DNA of 64,000 nt from Ariolimax columbianus. Lineage: Eukaryota; Mollusca; Gastropoda; Stylommatophora; Arionidae. Of this stretch, positions 44,437-55,597 are shown piece by piece. A model generated the notes under the pieces. It had not been told where the DNA came from. It saw only the letters and a program-made list of their open reading frames with translations, and did not search any database. A program made the position numbers and the translations under genes. The first letter of the stretch is position 1. The number at the start of each line of letters is the position of its first letter. The DNA is taken from the NCBI GenBank assembly GCA_036924085.1, contig JAVGWX010000005.1, positions 100,888,672 to 100,952,671 of the forward strand, written 5' to 3'.

Positions 44437-44596
44437 CACCAATAATGCTAAATAACGCTCTACCTGACACTTCATTTTTTGTAAAGAACCAAAAACGCTC
44501 AACAATTCGCCAATAGACAAGAAAACGATAGTTCAGCATTTTTGGTTCTATTCAAAAAATGAAGTGTCATGTGAGCGTTATTTAGCATTATTAGTG
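44437..44596. repeat. Long inverted repeat (foldback element or MITE)
   Basis: The left arm, 44437-44503 (AATAATGCTAAATAACGCTC, then GACACTTCATTTTTTG and AGAACCAAAAA), is complementary to the right arm, 44531-44596 (TTTTTGGTTCT, CAAAAAATGAAGTGTCA, GAGCGTTATTTAGCATTATT). There are about ten mismatches over ~65 bp and a 27-base loop. A transcript would fold into one long hairpin. No transposase is associated. Confidence 0.88.
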
Positions 44597-44685
44597 TAAA
44601 AAACATTGCTTCTGTGGTAATGGCCTCTTCTTCCATTTTTGTTGCCATTTCTTGCTGCATTTTGTGTTACCAATGTCAAACTTGG

Positions 44686-44796
44686 GCCTTGTCCACTTGG
44701 TCCTCGTCCACTTGGTCCTTGTCCACTTGGTCCTCGTCCACTTGGTCCTTGTCCACTTGGTCCTCGTCCACTCGGTCCTCGTCTACTTGGATCCCC
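44686..44796. repeat. 15/30-bp minisatellite, ~8 half-units
   Basis: GGTCCTCGTCCACTT alternates with GGTCCTTGTCCACTT, making a 30-bp dimer. The unit keeps frame on both strands and gives a spurious GPSGRGPSGQ repeat on minus. Confidence 0.92.
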
Positions 44797-45647
44797 ACCC
44801 CTTTGACGAGGCCGCTGTAACACATTAAGTATCCAGGAGAGGAGGACGCGAGGTGGTCGTCTCTACTTGTATGATTTACCTTACCTTTATGTTAATCTTG
44901 GTCCTACGTTTTCATTACCTGTTTTTGGAGAATAAAGAAACGTGCCACTGCATTATGCTATGCATGTCTCCTGTTTGCTGCATCACTTGTATAGTGTGAT
45001 CATTGCAGCTGGCCCCCACGCAAGAAGTAAATATAAAATCACTCGAGATTGCTCTTACATCGGTCATTTATGTATTAATTAAATCTACTTCAGGAAAGGG
45101 GTAGATCAATAAACCATATTCAGTAACCTTTTATTACCCGCTATGAGGATTAAAGTGGCCCTAATCTTTTCTCCCTGAATCCATTCGGAGCCCTCCCAAC
45201 TAACAAGTTTTAAACATCTGCCAATTATAGATTTATATGGGGCTAGCAACATCGCCATGTAAGAGAAGAATGCAAATAAACTTGCCTCTGCAAAACGACA
45301 CAAACTACTGTACAAGCTTACTGCAAGGCTGCTTACTGTAGCGGAAGTCACGTGCTCCCCCTCGAGCGACAGTGGATGGATGATGATGAAGATGAATGCG
45401 TCAATACAAGCAAAAGGCAGATACCATTAAACGTCGTCTTTAAACTTTTAGCATCCATTTCCCATTAGCAAACGTTAGCTCTTGAGGTCAAGAAGGAATG
45501 GTTACAAGAAGAGCTGATAGAAGACTCGTGATCTCAAACTTTCAGGAGCTAGTAAGGATCAACTGTCCAGGTCATTTTGGAGTTACCCGGAATAAGACAG
45601 CCTTATAGCAGACATACATATCACAATAATTAAGGAATTTTTATGGA
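44797..45647. other. Unassigned DNA
   Basis: A minus frame at 45106-45351 (81 residues) has no recognised motif. Otherwise nothing seen. Confidence 0.4.
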
Positions 45648-45995
45648 TCAGCTGCTATTATTGTTATTGTTGTTGCTGTTATTATTGTTGTTGGATGCCC
45701 AAAATGAGTAGGATTACTCTTTTGTGCGCCCTGAAAAAGACGTTATGTTGCGGGTTGTCGTAGCCCTCCTCCCATCCTGAGCGTGCTGATGAAAGTGGAC
45801 CGTGGTTGTGTTATGCTTGGCTTAATCTGCGTGCATATCACTACTACGGGGATCACGTCGATCCCTCACCTTGTTAGCCAGGTTCTATGAAAACAACCCG
45901 TTTCCAGCGTGGGATATCGGTAAGCCGGGAGTAAGGTCTTGGCCAGTATATTTTGCCTGACCAAACATTAGTCTTTCTACCCGGATCAACTGTTC
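45648..45995 (-). mobile_element. Dispersed repeat (SINE-like), copy B
   Basis: Near-complete uninterrupted copy: (TTG)n, GCCCAAAATGAGTAGGATTA, GAGCGTGCTGATGAAAGTGG, ACGTCGATCCCTCACCTTGT, then GGTCTTGGCCAGTATATTTT and GCCTGACCA. This provides the unexpanded reference for copy A. Confidence 0.75.
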
Positions 45996-46027
45996 ATGTG
46001 ATGTTGTGGTTTGCCGGAATAAAAGAG

Positions 46028-46262
46028 CTGATATTGTTGTTGTTTGTTGTTGTTTAATGTCCACAATGGGTAAGTTTACTCTTTTGTGCGTCCTGAAAAG
46101 GACGTTAAGTTGCGGGTCACTACTGCGGGGATCGCATCTGTCCACATCTCGTCAGTAAAACTGCTTTGAAAACAGCCATGGAAGAGAGAGTGTAGTCTTG
46201 GTCAGTATATTGTGCCTGACTCTGACGCGACGCCGTGGTCAATATGTTGTGTCTGACTGGAC
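46028..46262 (-). mobile_element. Dispersed repeat (SINE-like), copy C, shortened
   Basis: Has TTGTTGTTTAATGTCCACAA, GCGTCCTGAAAAGGACGTTA, CTACTGCGGGGATCGCATCT and a terminal TTGGTCAGTATATTGTGCCT. The terminal segment is duplicated at 46232-46250 (GTGGTCAATATGTTGTGTCT), a two-copy start of the kind expanded elsewhere. The middle part present in copy B is missing. Confidence 0.7.
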
Positions 46263-46680
46263 TAGCGTCTCAGTTCCTCAAAAGAGCTGATAAAAGGCTT
46301 CGAGGTATCACACCTTCAAGAACGTGTCTGTGTCTACTGTCCTGAGCATGCTGTGGCTCATGGCAATAGAAGAGCTGGTCGGGCCGAAGATGAAAACGAG
46401 CTGATAGCAGCCAGCGACTTATACTGACCAAGACCCTGTTCCTCGTCCAAGTGGTGGCACTGGAAACAAACTGCAGATAAACGGTATGGCTAAGAGATGC
46501 GCGATTGAAGAGGAAAGCCAAACCTAGCACCAAAAATATCGTACTGAAATCGTATGTGTCGGTAGGACCAAAAGACGCAGAGATCGCAGCCTCGCTGTGA
46601 ACTACGGCCCAAAGTCTCAAACGTCCTTTTAAGTACGAACGCCGAAAAGAAGAAGAGGAAAAAGAAGAAAAAAAGCTGGT
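46263..46680 (+). mobile_element. Possible LINE 3' tail with A/G-rich end
   Basis: The plus strand ends in an imperfect AAGAAG tract at 46637-46672. It is preceded by a stretch (GCTGATAAAAGGCTTCGAGG, CTACTGTCCTGAGCATGCTG) that recurs in part at 45510-45590 and 46675-46745. Coding content is unclear; a minus open frame here is not convincing. Confidence 0.35.
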
Positions 46681-47850
46681 AGCAGACATAAATGTCTCAA
46701 AACTTCAAGGGTTTGGGGACCTACTGTCCTGGTCATGCTGGGATTCAGGGACGTAATCCTGGCTTCAAGCGCAGCCGTAGTGAGGACATTAGATTGGCAA
46801 TGAGGGGGGGGGGGGTGTAACTGGAATCAATCAATAACCGTCTGTAAGATTATATCCCTCTAATCGTAATGTGTGTTGAGCATGGACGAATCATGAGTGT
46901 ATACAGCTAGTGAGCATCATGAACCATTGGTGACCATGTGGTCTCTGAAAAAAATGGTTGTCTTTGAATCTACCAGAAGTGCAGTGAAGTCGATTAACGT
47001 TTAACTTATGTAATAACAAACACAGACATGCGGCTATGAACATGGCAAACAAATTCAGCTGGAGGGTAAATAGAGAAAGTAAAGATGCATAAGACATGCC
47101 CACAAGTAGAAAGCGAGCATTATAACAGAACGGGCCATGAGTTGTAACACACGGTTATAGAAAAAGGATATCAAAGAACATTGAAATATCAGAGCAGGGC
47201 AGCTGAATTTTCATGATTCGAGCTTAGGAACACGGTCCACGATAAGTTTAGGTGGAGGGAATCCATTGCAACCCTATCCAACCACAATGTTTCCCAAATT
47301 GTTCAGTGTAACGTACTGGTAAGTGTATTCATTGCAACAGGAATCAGTGCCTAATCTATTGATCATCGCTCCGTTCCGATCTATTTAAAAATGGTAGTAA
47401 AATGTGTGATTGTTCAATTCTGTGACTTAATTATCAGTGAATGATAGCAGTTTAACTTTTATAACATTTGAATTGTTATCATTTAAATGAGATGTAATAA
47501 ACGAGAATATAAAACAAATCGCGTAACTTTATAGAACATTGAAGACGAGTTGTTAAATGGCCAAACAGTTCTGCCCGTTTATAATATGAACAATATGGCG
47601 GATATCATGTTTTGATTGATAGAAAATCGTGTCTTTTTGAGATCTATGGAAACCGAGACCCAAGCAAAAACACGTATAAATGTCTTGTCCAAGTTTCCTG
47701 ACGCCTTTTGTGGACTGACAACTGAGGACTTGGGGACCAGCGCTGGTTAGCAGACAACCGATTTGAGTAGCTTTGTTCTAAAATACATAACTTGGTATGC
47801 TGCCATAGAAACGTATTTAAACGTATGGCATGTTATTCCTGTTTCCATAG
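46681..47850. other. Intronic DNA, unassigned
   Basis: Contains a G-run at about 46805-46815 and otherwise no recognised feature. The last 20 bases are the acceptor tract TTATTCCTGTTTCCATAG for exon B. Confidence 0.45.
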
Positions 47851-48058
47851 CAACCTCTTGGACATTATCAACGAAAGAGCCGAGGCAGCCGAGGAGGAGC
47901 TGGAGAGGAGGATGCAGGAGGACCCCGCTCACTCTCCAGCCAGGAGCGCGAGCAATGTGAGTCAGGTCTCAGCGTTGAGTGACACCAGTATGGGAAGTGA
48001 TGAAGTCTTCCTCACAGCTCATGTCAGCAAGGAGGGCGTGATAACTCGTGACTGGGAG
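47851..48058 (+). CDS. Coiled-coil protein, internal exon B
   Basis: A 208-nt exon between a TTCCATAG acceptor and a GTAGGT donor at 48059. The first base C completes the AG left by exon A to give Ser. Then 69 codons read NLLDIINERAEAAEEELERR, a Ser-rich linker (SPARSASNVSQVSALSDTSM) and end GVITRDWE on a codon boundary. The N-terminal half continues the coiled coil; the linker has several SxxS sites that could be phosphorylated. The match of splice phases across 19.3 kb supports one gene with exon A, though an extra phase-neutral exon between them cannot be excluded. Confidence 0.85.
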
Positions 48059-48184
48059 GTAGGTTGGTGCCTGTTGTGGCAATCTGTACTGTGTTTGTGA
48101 TTTGTTATACAGAATCGATGAGGAAAACCTAGAAACAGATGGATTGATGCGTTAAAGAAATACAGTCTTCTTACACCCCTTCTT

Positions 48185-49155
48185 CTTCTTTATTCTCAAT
48201 CTCCCGCTACCAAGCCCTGAACGTTCTCAATCTCCCGCTATCAAGCCCTGAACGTTCTCGATCTCCCGCTACCAAGCCCTGAACGTTCTCGATCTCCCGC
48301 TACCAAATCCTGAACGTTCTCGATCTCCCGCTACCAAGCCCTGAACGTTCTCGATCTCCCGCTACCAAATCCTGAACGTTCTCGATCTCCCGCTACCAAG
48401 CCCTGAACGTTCTCGATCTCCCGCTACCAAGCCCTGAACGTTCTCAATCTCCCGCTACCAAGCCCTGAACGTTCTCAATCTCCCGCTACCAAGCCCTGAA
48501 CGTTCTCGATCCCCCGCTACCAAGCCCTGAACGTTCTCAATCTCCCGCTACCAAGCCCTGAACGTTCTCAATATCCCGCTACCAAGCCATGAACGTTCTC
48601 GATCTCCCGCTACCAAGCCCTGAACGTTCTCGATCTCCCGCTACCAAGCCCTGAACGTTCTCGATCTCCCGCTACCAAGCCCTGAACGTTCTCAATTTCC
48701 CGCTGCCAAGCCCTGAACGTTCTCAATCTCCCGCTACCAAGCCAGGAACGTTCTCAATCTCCCGCTACCAAGCCCTGAACGTTCTCAATCTCCCGCTACC
48801 AAGCCCTGAACGTTCTCGATCTCCCGCTACCAAGCCCTGAACGTTCTCAATCTCCCGCTACCAAGCCCTGAACGTTCTCAATCTCCCGCTACCAAGCCCT
48901 GAACGTTCTCGATCTCCCGCTACCAAGCCCTGAACGTTCTCGATCTCCCGCTACCAAGCCCTGAACGTTCTCGATCTCCCGCTACCAAGCCCTGAACGTT
49001 CTCGATCTCCCGCTTCCAAGCCCTGAACGTTCTCGATCTCCCGCTACCAAGCCCTGAACGTTCTCGATCTCCCGCTACCAAGCCCTGAACGTTCTCAATC
49101 TCCCGCTACCAAGCCCTGAACGTTCTCAATCTCCCACTACCAAGCCCTGAACAGG
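48185..49155. repeat. 31-bp minisatellite, ~31 copies
   Basis: Unit CTCCCGCTACCAAGCCCTGA followed by ACGTTCTCGAT. The main variants are TCTCAAT or TCTCGAT, and CAAATCCTGA early in the array. It begins about 125 bp after the exon B donor and is highly homogeneous. Confidence 0.96.
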
Positions 49156-49394
49156 GCTTTGCAAGTAGCAGAATGTAGTCCGGAGAACGGATGTGCGCTG
49201 TGTCGCTAGTTCACAGTTTGACTGCGATATTAGCACCTTTCGGTCCGACACATCCGTTTTCGGCAGGTCTTCTTACACTAAAACCAGACTGTGTGCCAGC
49301 ACGCGTTTATTAACTTTTGGTCCTCGCAAAAGTGAAGCTGGTATTGTTTTTGTCTTGTTTTGTAAAAAAAAAAATGGGAAAGTTTCATAGAACG
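49156..49394. other. Unassigned spacer between arrays
   Basis: Contains an A11-like run at about 49363. Nothing else seen. Confidence 0.4.
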
Positions 49395-50010
49395 GACTTA
49401 ATTGCAACAAATATGTTCAGCCTCATTCCTTCTTGACAGAGCCAACAAAAAATATGCTCAGTTCCATTCCTTCCCGACAGAGACGACAACAAATATGCTC
49501 AGTTCCATTCCTTACTAACAGAGCTGACAACAAATATGCTCAGTTCCATTCCTTCCTGACAGAGCCGACAACAAATATGCTCAGTTCCATTCCTTACTAA
49601 CAGAGCCGACAACAAATATGCTCAGTTCCATTCCTTCCTGACAGAGCCGACAACAAATATGCTCAGTTCCATTCCTTACTAACAGAGCCGACAACAAATA
49701 TGCTCAGTTCCATTCCTTCCTGACAGAGCCGACAACAAATATGCTCAGTTCCATTCCTTACTAACAGAGCCGACAACAAATATGCTCAGTTCCATTCCTT
49801 CCTGACAGAGCCGACAACAAATATGCTCAGTTCCATTCCTTCCTGACAGAGCGACAAAAAATTATGCTCAGTTCCATTCCTTACTAACAGAGCCGACAAC
49901 AAATATGCTCAGTTCCATTCCTTCCTGACAGAGCGACAAAAAATTATGCTCAGTTCCATTCCTTCCCGATAGAGCCGACAACAAATATTTTCAGTTCCAT
50001 TCCTTCCTGA
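49395..50010. repeat. 41-bp minisatellite with 82-bp dimers, ~15 copies
   Basis: The unit contains CAACAAATATGCTCAGTTCC. Two types, CTTCCTGACAGAG and CTTACTAACAGAG, alternate strictly through the middle, giving an 82-bp higher-order repeat. Two units near 49850 and 49930 carry the same GAGCGACAAAAAATTATG variant. Confidence 0.95.
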
Positions 50011-50494
50011 CAGCCTTCGAAACCATTTGGCCACGCGCTCATGCGGGCTACATAACCACTCATTATATTAAACAGTTAATGTAGTCAGGCTTACACAACG
50101 ACTCTCGGCTGAACACATAAAGCGATTGCCTTCCTTAAAGAAGATCCGCTAGTTTGATATCACTGCTAAAGAGACATGGACTGAAAAGGGCAGCGACCGT
50201 ACAGACGGCACACGACAGGAGATTGCAGCTTCTAACGACGCATTTTGTCAGATGATGTGAGACGATGATATCGAATCACCAGCCCTGCTATCCTTGCAGA
50301 CTCTTGAGTCTTTCCGAATTAATAACGAACGGTGTGGACACTTTGTTTTCGAAGCTGGTCATTCAGAGTTTTTGGCCAATGTTCTCTAGTTGTGGGTTAT
50401 TGTAAGTCTTTATATTCAGAGACATACTGGTGAAGGTTGAGCTGGATTATCCTAGCTGTATTGCAATGCATGACTTCTCAGTAAGTTCACCACT
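50011..50494. other. Unassigned intronic DNA
   Basis: Nothing supportable seen. Confidence 0.4.
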
Positions 50495-50620
50495 ATAGGA
50501 AGGACAATGTTGATCCTTACCTCGTTGGCCAGGTAGCTGTAACAGCCTGTTTCGAGGATCCCAGCGATGGGGTGAGCCAGGGTCTTGGTCAGTATGTTTC
50601 ACCTGATCCTGACAATAGAC
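50495..50620 (-). mobile_element. Dispersed repeat (SINE-like), terminal fragment
   Basis: Matches copy B: GATCCTTACCTCGTTGGCCA, GCCTGTTTCGAGGAT, then GGGTCTTGGTCAGTATGTTT and CACCTGATCCTGAC. That terminal segment, read on minus, is the closest single-copy relative of the 36-bp unit at 8525-10556. Confidence 0.7.
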
Positions 50621-50874
50621 TTCACAACCTAGAAACACTAATAGTTCATGTAACTCTCTGGATGTACAGGCACGAGCTCCGTCCTCTCAGGCTCCCCTTC
50701 CTGCAAATAAAGTTCTCCAGTGTGGGTAATCCTTATTCACCAACTATTGTGTCAACACCCGCAGAAATACATCCATGAATTATTAATGTACTACCTAGTC
50801 TGTATAAATATCTTACTGTCTATCTTTATGTCTGCCTACCTGTCTGTATAAATATCTTACTGTCTGTCTACCTG

Positions 50875-50877
<3 letters not shown>

Positions 50878-50936
<59 letters not shown>
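50878..50936. repeat. (TA)n microsatellite, with flanking CTGTCTGTATA repeats and a (GT)n run
   Basis: About 28 TA units. Surrounding TATCTTACTGTCTATCTT repeats run from 50800 to 50960, and a GT run lies at about 51027-51053. Confidence 0.93.
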
Positions 50937-50937
<1 letters not shown>

Positions 50938-51289
50938 TACTGTCTATCTTTATATCTGACTACATATCTGTATATCAGTTTTTCTGTATGTGTCTGTCTG
51001 TTCGTATGTGGTTTGTGTATATGCGGTGTGTGTGTGTATGTGTGTGTGTGTGTTTTTTTATAGCTTGGTCGGTCGGCATCCCATCGGTCCGACTTGTCCG
51101 ATATGCCATACCCCAGTTTCAAAAATAGGCTACCTTTTTAAAGCATTGGCCATCCCCTGCACATCCTCACTACTTTATTTCTCAAAGGCATTCATAATAT
51201 TTATCTACAGAACCACATATCTATGACGTCTTCATGTAAACAAAATTCAAGTAAGTCGTCTAGCAGACAAGTATTTGTAAATCCGTAGT

Positions 51290-51780
51290 TTGTCTCGAGT
51301 TCTCTTCTCTGTGTATTTTGGTCAGCCTCTACTTCTTTTGTTCGGAGGATTCCAAAATAGATACTGTTTTGTATTGTATTAGCCAGTTTCTGTATTGGTG
51401 TCTTATCCAAAGCCAGCGCTTTCTCCTCGCGTCGTGTTCCAATGATATCTATGTAGTTCGCTCCAACAGTTCCACAATAATGTTCTACTCACACAATTTC
51501 ATTGGAGTTGAATATGTTTCCTTCAGCTTTCCATAAGACCTCCAATGCAGTAAAGCTCTTCTCACCATTTTATTCCTACATTATATTGATACATTATCCT
51601 TACCACCTTCGCTGACTATATTGCTACCAGGGTACATGAATGACTCCACCTCTTGTAGGAGTGTGTCTCCTAATCCAGTCTGACTGTCGTTAGTATTCTT
51701 ATAATCTGTGTTGTTTATATTTGTATTATCAGTGAGAATTGTTCTGTCTTCTCATCAAGTGTGCGCATTTTATTACGCAT
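51290..51780 (-). mobile_element. RTE-like LINE 3' fragment, unexpanded relative of 34180-36150
   Basis: On minus, residues like YLFWNPPNKRSRG and PKYTEKRTRDKL resemble the RTE C-terminal ALxWNPxGKRKRGRPKxTWRR. At 51434-51486 it holds one copy of the segment tandemly repeated about 33 times at 34418-35930, and the sequence on both sides matches the flanks of that array. Confidence 0.7.
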
Positions 51781-52029
51781 CTGATTTCAGTTATGAACAG
51801 AAGAACCAAGTAATTGGGAAAGTTCAGATTCATAAGTGATCTTGTGAAGTTCAACTGAATTCTATTTGTTGTTGGTATATGTTGTTGTCTTCATAATCCA
51901 GTCAACAGCAAACAGAAAGAAAAACCCCTGGGGGTACCAGATTTTTCTATCGAAAGTTTCAGAAGCTGACCTATAGACAGACGTATATTATATATAACCT
52001 TGATAGCAATCGTATGATACGCGTCGTTG
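51781..52029. other. Unassigned DNA
   Basis: No feature recognised. Confidence 0.4.
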
Positions 52030-52195
52030 CCGTCGAGGATGAAGTGGAGTCTGAGTGTTCTTTTATCTCAGATTTGAGGAAAGCTACTTTCAACCCCCCA
52101 CATAACGTCCGTTTTAGGGCACACAAAAGAGTACACTTACCCATTGTGGGCATTAAACAACTACAACATAAAAACAATAATCGAGAGAGCTATTG
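52030..52195 (+). mobile_element. Dispersed repeat (SINE-like), tail half, opposite orientation
   Basis: AACGTCCGTTTTAGGGCACA, CAAAAGAGTACACTTACCCA and TTGTGGGCATTAAACAACTA are the reverse complement of the (TTG)n end of copies B and C. Confidence 0.65.
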
Positions 52196-52224
52196 AGATG
52201 AAAGTCGTTGTATGTCTGTGTTCC

Positions 52225-53290
52225 ATAGATTATGTTGAAGAAAGCGTTTGACAGGATGGAGCATATGAAATCCACCCAAATGCTGAAAAGTCTGCATATT
52301 GATGGTGACATCGCAGGATCATTCGAAGTAAATATTGTGGCTAGACTGCTGATATAAGAATTGACAATCGTGTGGGAGAATATAAACAGGTAAAAAGGGG
52401 AGTGAGTGAGGCAAGGTTGTGATCTGTCTCCTGACCTGTTCTTTCTTTACAGCGAGTTTATCTTGAGAGACATACAGACAATGCCATGAATATCAGTTGG
52501 CGGAAAGAACATTAAATATCTACATGCTGACGATATTGTATTGATAGCCATAACGAAACTTGCAGTAAATGATAAACACAGTAGTTCAGCAAAGTGAAAA
52601 CAAAGGCCTCAGTTTAAATACAAATTAATCGGAGGTGACGGTAGTGACTAAGACTCTCGGACCCTCCAAAATGCTGCGTCAAAGTTAAGGTGGAGAGGGG
52701 CGGGTTGAATTAAGTGAGACAAGTTAACAAGCTTAAATACCTGGACGCATACATAACACTGGATGGAAGATGCAATTACGAAATAAAATGCAGAATAGCC
52801 CAAGTAAAATTGGTATTCCAGGTCATGACAGGGATATTGTGCAACCAAACATTTAAGCTGGAACTAAGAAAGGGAGTCCACGGATGCTACGTGGAACCAG
52901 TACTGACATATGGCAGGGAATCCTGGACAATCAGCAAGCAAGCGTATAGATCTTTGGAAGCAACGAAGATATGGTTTTATGCTGCGGCTCCCATGCACTA
53001 CAAGGAAGAAGAATAATACAGTGGCACAAGCACGAAGACAACTTCTTGTAAGGATCAGAATAAGGCAGTTATCCTTATTGGGGATATGTTATGAGAAGAG
53101 GCGGCTAATAGCACGTCGTGACAACAGGAAAGAGAGACAGAGAAATGTCGAGAGAGAAGATTGTGGACAGATTGAGAGAATGGCACGGTCGACAATCAAC
53201 AGAATAGTCGGTAAACGATACACGTGATAGACGCGGAGGGAGTTCCGTGATTGGCAACGCCAACCGGCAAGGCACCTGATGATGACGCCA
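52225..53290 (+). mobile_element. RTE-like LINE remnant
   Basis: Residues in order: KKAFDRMEHMKSTQML (RT motif A, 52235), then VRQGCDLSPDLFF (motif B, near 52405; frame-shifted upstream) and YLHADDIVLIA (motif C, near 52517). Further on are VNKLKYLDAYITLDGRCNYE (52725), VEPVLTYGRESWTISKQAY (52885) and RIRQLSLLGICYEKR (53055). It ends with a stop near 53227 and GATGATGACG. It is 5' truncated and frame-broken, but motif order is intact. Confidence 0.85.
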
Positions 53291-53501
53291 TATGTATTTA
53301 TATATGCAATTGTGTATGTATGAAATTATGTATGTATATAATTTTATATGTATGTATGTATGAATGTAACTATGAATGTACGTATGTATATAAATGTGTA
53401 GGTAATTTTTTTAACTGACTATGTATGTATGTATGTATCTAGGAATATATATGTTTGTATGCATGTATGAATTACCCTGTGTGTATGTATGTATGTAAGG
53501 T
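53291..53501. repeat. Degenerate TATG/TGTA microsatellite
   Basis: Imperfect TATGTATGTA runs between a LINE tail and a SINE head. Confidence 0.8.
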
Positions 53502-53815
53502 TGTCGCTTAGTCAAGAGGTTAAGGCACTCTCCTCTCATAGTGATGAACGGAAAAGAGGGGCGATCGAATCCCGCAAGTTTCAAGCTACCCCTGGTCTCA
53601 CAGGACCAGAATGCCTGCATCCTGAGTTACCTCCAGTCGTCTCGACCAATAGTCTTGCCACTGATCCAAGGTAACTCGGGACATTAGTGAGATTGATGGC
53701 CAGTGAATATTCTTCTTCACTATAATCCTCACATAGCGCCACATCACAATAAGACAAAACCGTCTGATGTTGTGGCCATCATCGCTTGGCGATGTGCAAA
53801 TAACTCTTGGCATAT
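53502..53815 (+). mobile_element. tRNA-derived SINE, copy 1
   Basis: The head CGCTTAGTCAAGAGGTTAAG resembles a Ser/Leu-type tRNA A-box region, and GCGATCGAATCCC is a good B box 55 bases on. The body shares GCCTGCATCCTGAGTTACCT, AGTCTTGCCACTGATCCAAG, CCGTCTGATGTTGTGGCCAT and CGCTTGGCGATG with the copies at 56306 and 61583. The 3' end leads into the 24-bp array. Confidence 0.85.
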
Positions 53816-53819
53816 ATGG

Positions 53820-54048
53820 CACGTATGGATACATGTACGTAGGTGTGTATGGATACATGTACGTAGGTGTGTATGGATACATGTACGTAGGTGTGTATGG
53901 ATACATGTACGTAGGTGTGTATGGATACATGTACGTAGGTGTGTATGGATACATGTACGTAGGTGTGTATGGATACATGTACGTAGGTGTGTATGGATAC
54001 ATGTACGTAGGTGTGTATGTATGCATGTACGTAGGTGTGTATGTATGG
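53820..54048. repeat. 24-bp minisatellite, ~10 copies, at a SINE tail
   Basis: Unit GTATGGATACATGTACGTAG plus GTGT. One isolated unit (ATGTATGGATACATGTACGT) follows the SINE fragment ending at about 54770. The array therefore likely grew from SINE-tail sequence. Confidence 0.94.
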
Positions 54049-54439
54049 AAAATCTGGCAAAGATGGCGCCGTAACTGGCTGCGAGTCTACATTTCTCTAC
54101 TGTTTTGGATCATAATGGATGCCGCCAGACCACGGATTTGCCTGGAATTCACACTAGTCGACGACTTACACTTGTGTTCACTGATACGTGGAGTTGTTTT
54201 CCGTCTGGACTTGTTATTTCGTTCTTTTTTTTTGTGATTTCTTCCATCCGTTTATCCTGGTCTGGACGCCGACTGAATGGCGCTACGCTTAAACTAGTTA
54301 TACCTGTGTCGTATCTCACGGGTTAATTCTGCCGGTTCACCTTCACGAATATGGCGTGTGGGAATTTTAGATGCTACTATGATGAACTGAATACAGCTGG
54401 GGAGAGATGCCAGACTCACTCACACGCTGAGTGTTGTCC
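54049..54439. other. Unassigned DNA
   Basis: No feature recognised. Confidence 0.4.
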
Positions 54440-54800
54440 ATACGACCTATTGTGGTTATCGAAAAGGCACGACAAACTGCGTTAGATGCCTTCCCACCCT
54501 GCGGGTTACATGTTTACGGAAAGGCTTCGGTGGTAACCCAGAGGCAAAATCTGCATCCTATGCTATCTCCAGTCGTCTCGATGAATGTCTTGCCACTGGC
54601 AAAAGGTAGCTTAGGCTCTGTGAGTGAGGTGGACAAAAGGCGCAGTTACTTCCTCACTTTAATCCAAATCACCGCGCAAGTCACCCATTTCAGCGGACAC
54701 AGCAAGAGATACGACTGTCCACACGGCTGAACAAAGAGAGTGGTCTTCATCACTTGTGATGGACAAAAATGTATGGATACATGTACGTAGGTGTGTATGT
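54440..54800 (+). mobile_element. tRNA-derived SINE, head-less diverged copy plus one tail unit
   Basis: AAATCTGCATCCTATGCTAT, CCAGTCGTCTCGATGAATGT and CTTGCCACTGGCAAAAGGTA align with the SINE body. ACTTGTGATGGACAAAA matches its 3' end, followed by a single 24-bp tail unit at 54771-54795. Confidence 0.65.
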
Positions 54801-55426
54801 ATGTTTATTAATACAAAAACATGTATGATAATATAACATTTCAATTGTAATCCAAATGTGATGATAATGAAAAAGGCTCACGTAATTAGGTCTAGTCAAT
54901 ATCCACATATCCATACGTTACTCGAGACATGTCTACTCAACTATATTCTGGATACAATATTTTCTTCCACTAACAAAAAAATACACAAAAATTCAGTTTT
55001 GATCGAATATATTTTCCAAATGGAACGGAACATGCTCCTCACATCCGGTAGAGCACACATTCCAGAACTGGTTATATTGAACTTGGAGGAGTTATGCGTT
55101 CTACTGAGTGACCTTCTAGTTGCAAATTATTTGTGTTCCAAAATATATTTTGTAAAAGATCATTTAAAAGGGATGTGATACCTATTCTTACAATTACAAT
55201 AAATATAGCAGTTTCAAGTTCTGTGCATTTCATTGTTTCTACAAAACATCTGTTCTTGAAAATCGAGTAAAATATCTGAATTAAATGTAGGTGGGGGTGG
55301 CGGTACAAGTACACATCCGTGCATAGGGAGCAAGTTAGTCTCGCAGTCACCTTACCCATGATTTACATCCATAAATCAATGCTCCATACTACCATTTACC
55401 TAATTGTTATCCATGTATTCACTCAG
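54801..55426. other. AT-rich intronic DNA
   Basis: No element recognised. It ends in the acceptor CCATGTATTCACTCAG used by exon C. Confidence 0.45.
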
Positions 55427-55597
55427 ACCAAACTAAAAGTGAGGATCGAATCCTTGGAGCGTCTTCTGGCCGAGGAGAGACAGAAAGTGACCATGGCAGA
55501 GAAGAAGCTCCTTCTCGCAGGCATTGATACCATCTCTCCCTCCGTGTCTGATGACGTCAAACTCAGGTTACGGGAGAAGGAACTCTTGCAAGAGGAG
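55427..55597 (+). CDS. Coiled-coil protein, internal exon C
   Basis: A 171-nt exon, exactly 57 codons and phase 0 at both ends, matching exon B's codon-boundary donor. It reads TKLKVRIESLERLLAEERQK, then a short hydrophobic hinge (LLLAGIDTISPSVSDDV) and KLRLREKELLQEE. The acceptor is CACTCAG and the donor GTTAGT at 55598. Leu/charged heptads on both sides of the Pro-containing hinge suggest two helices. The family is not recognised. Confidence 0.85.
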
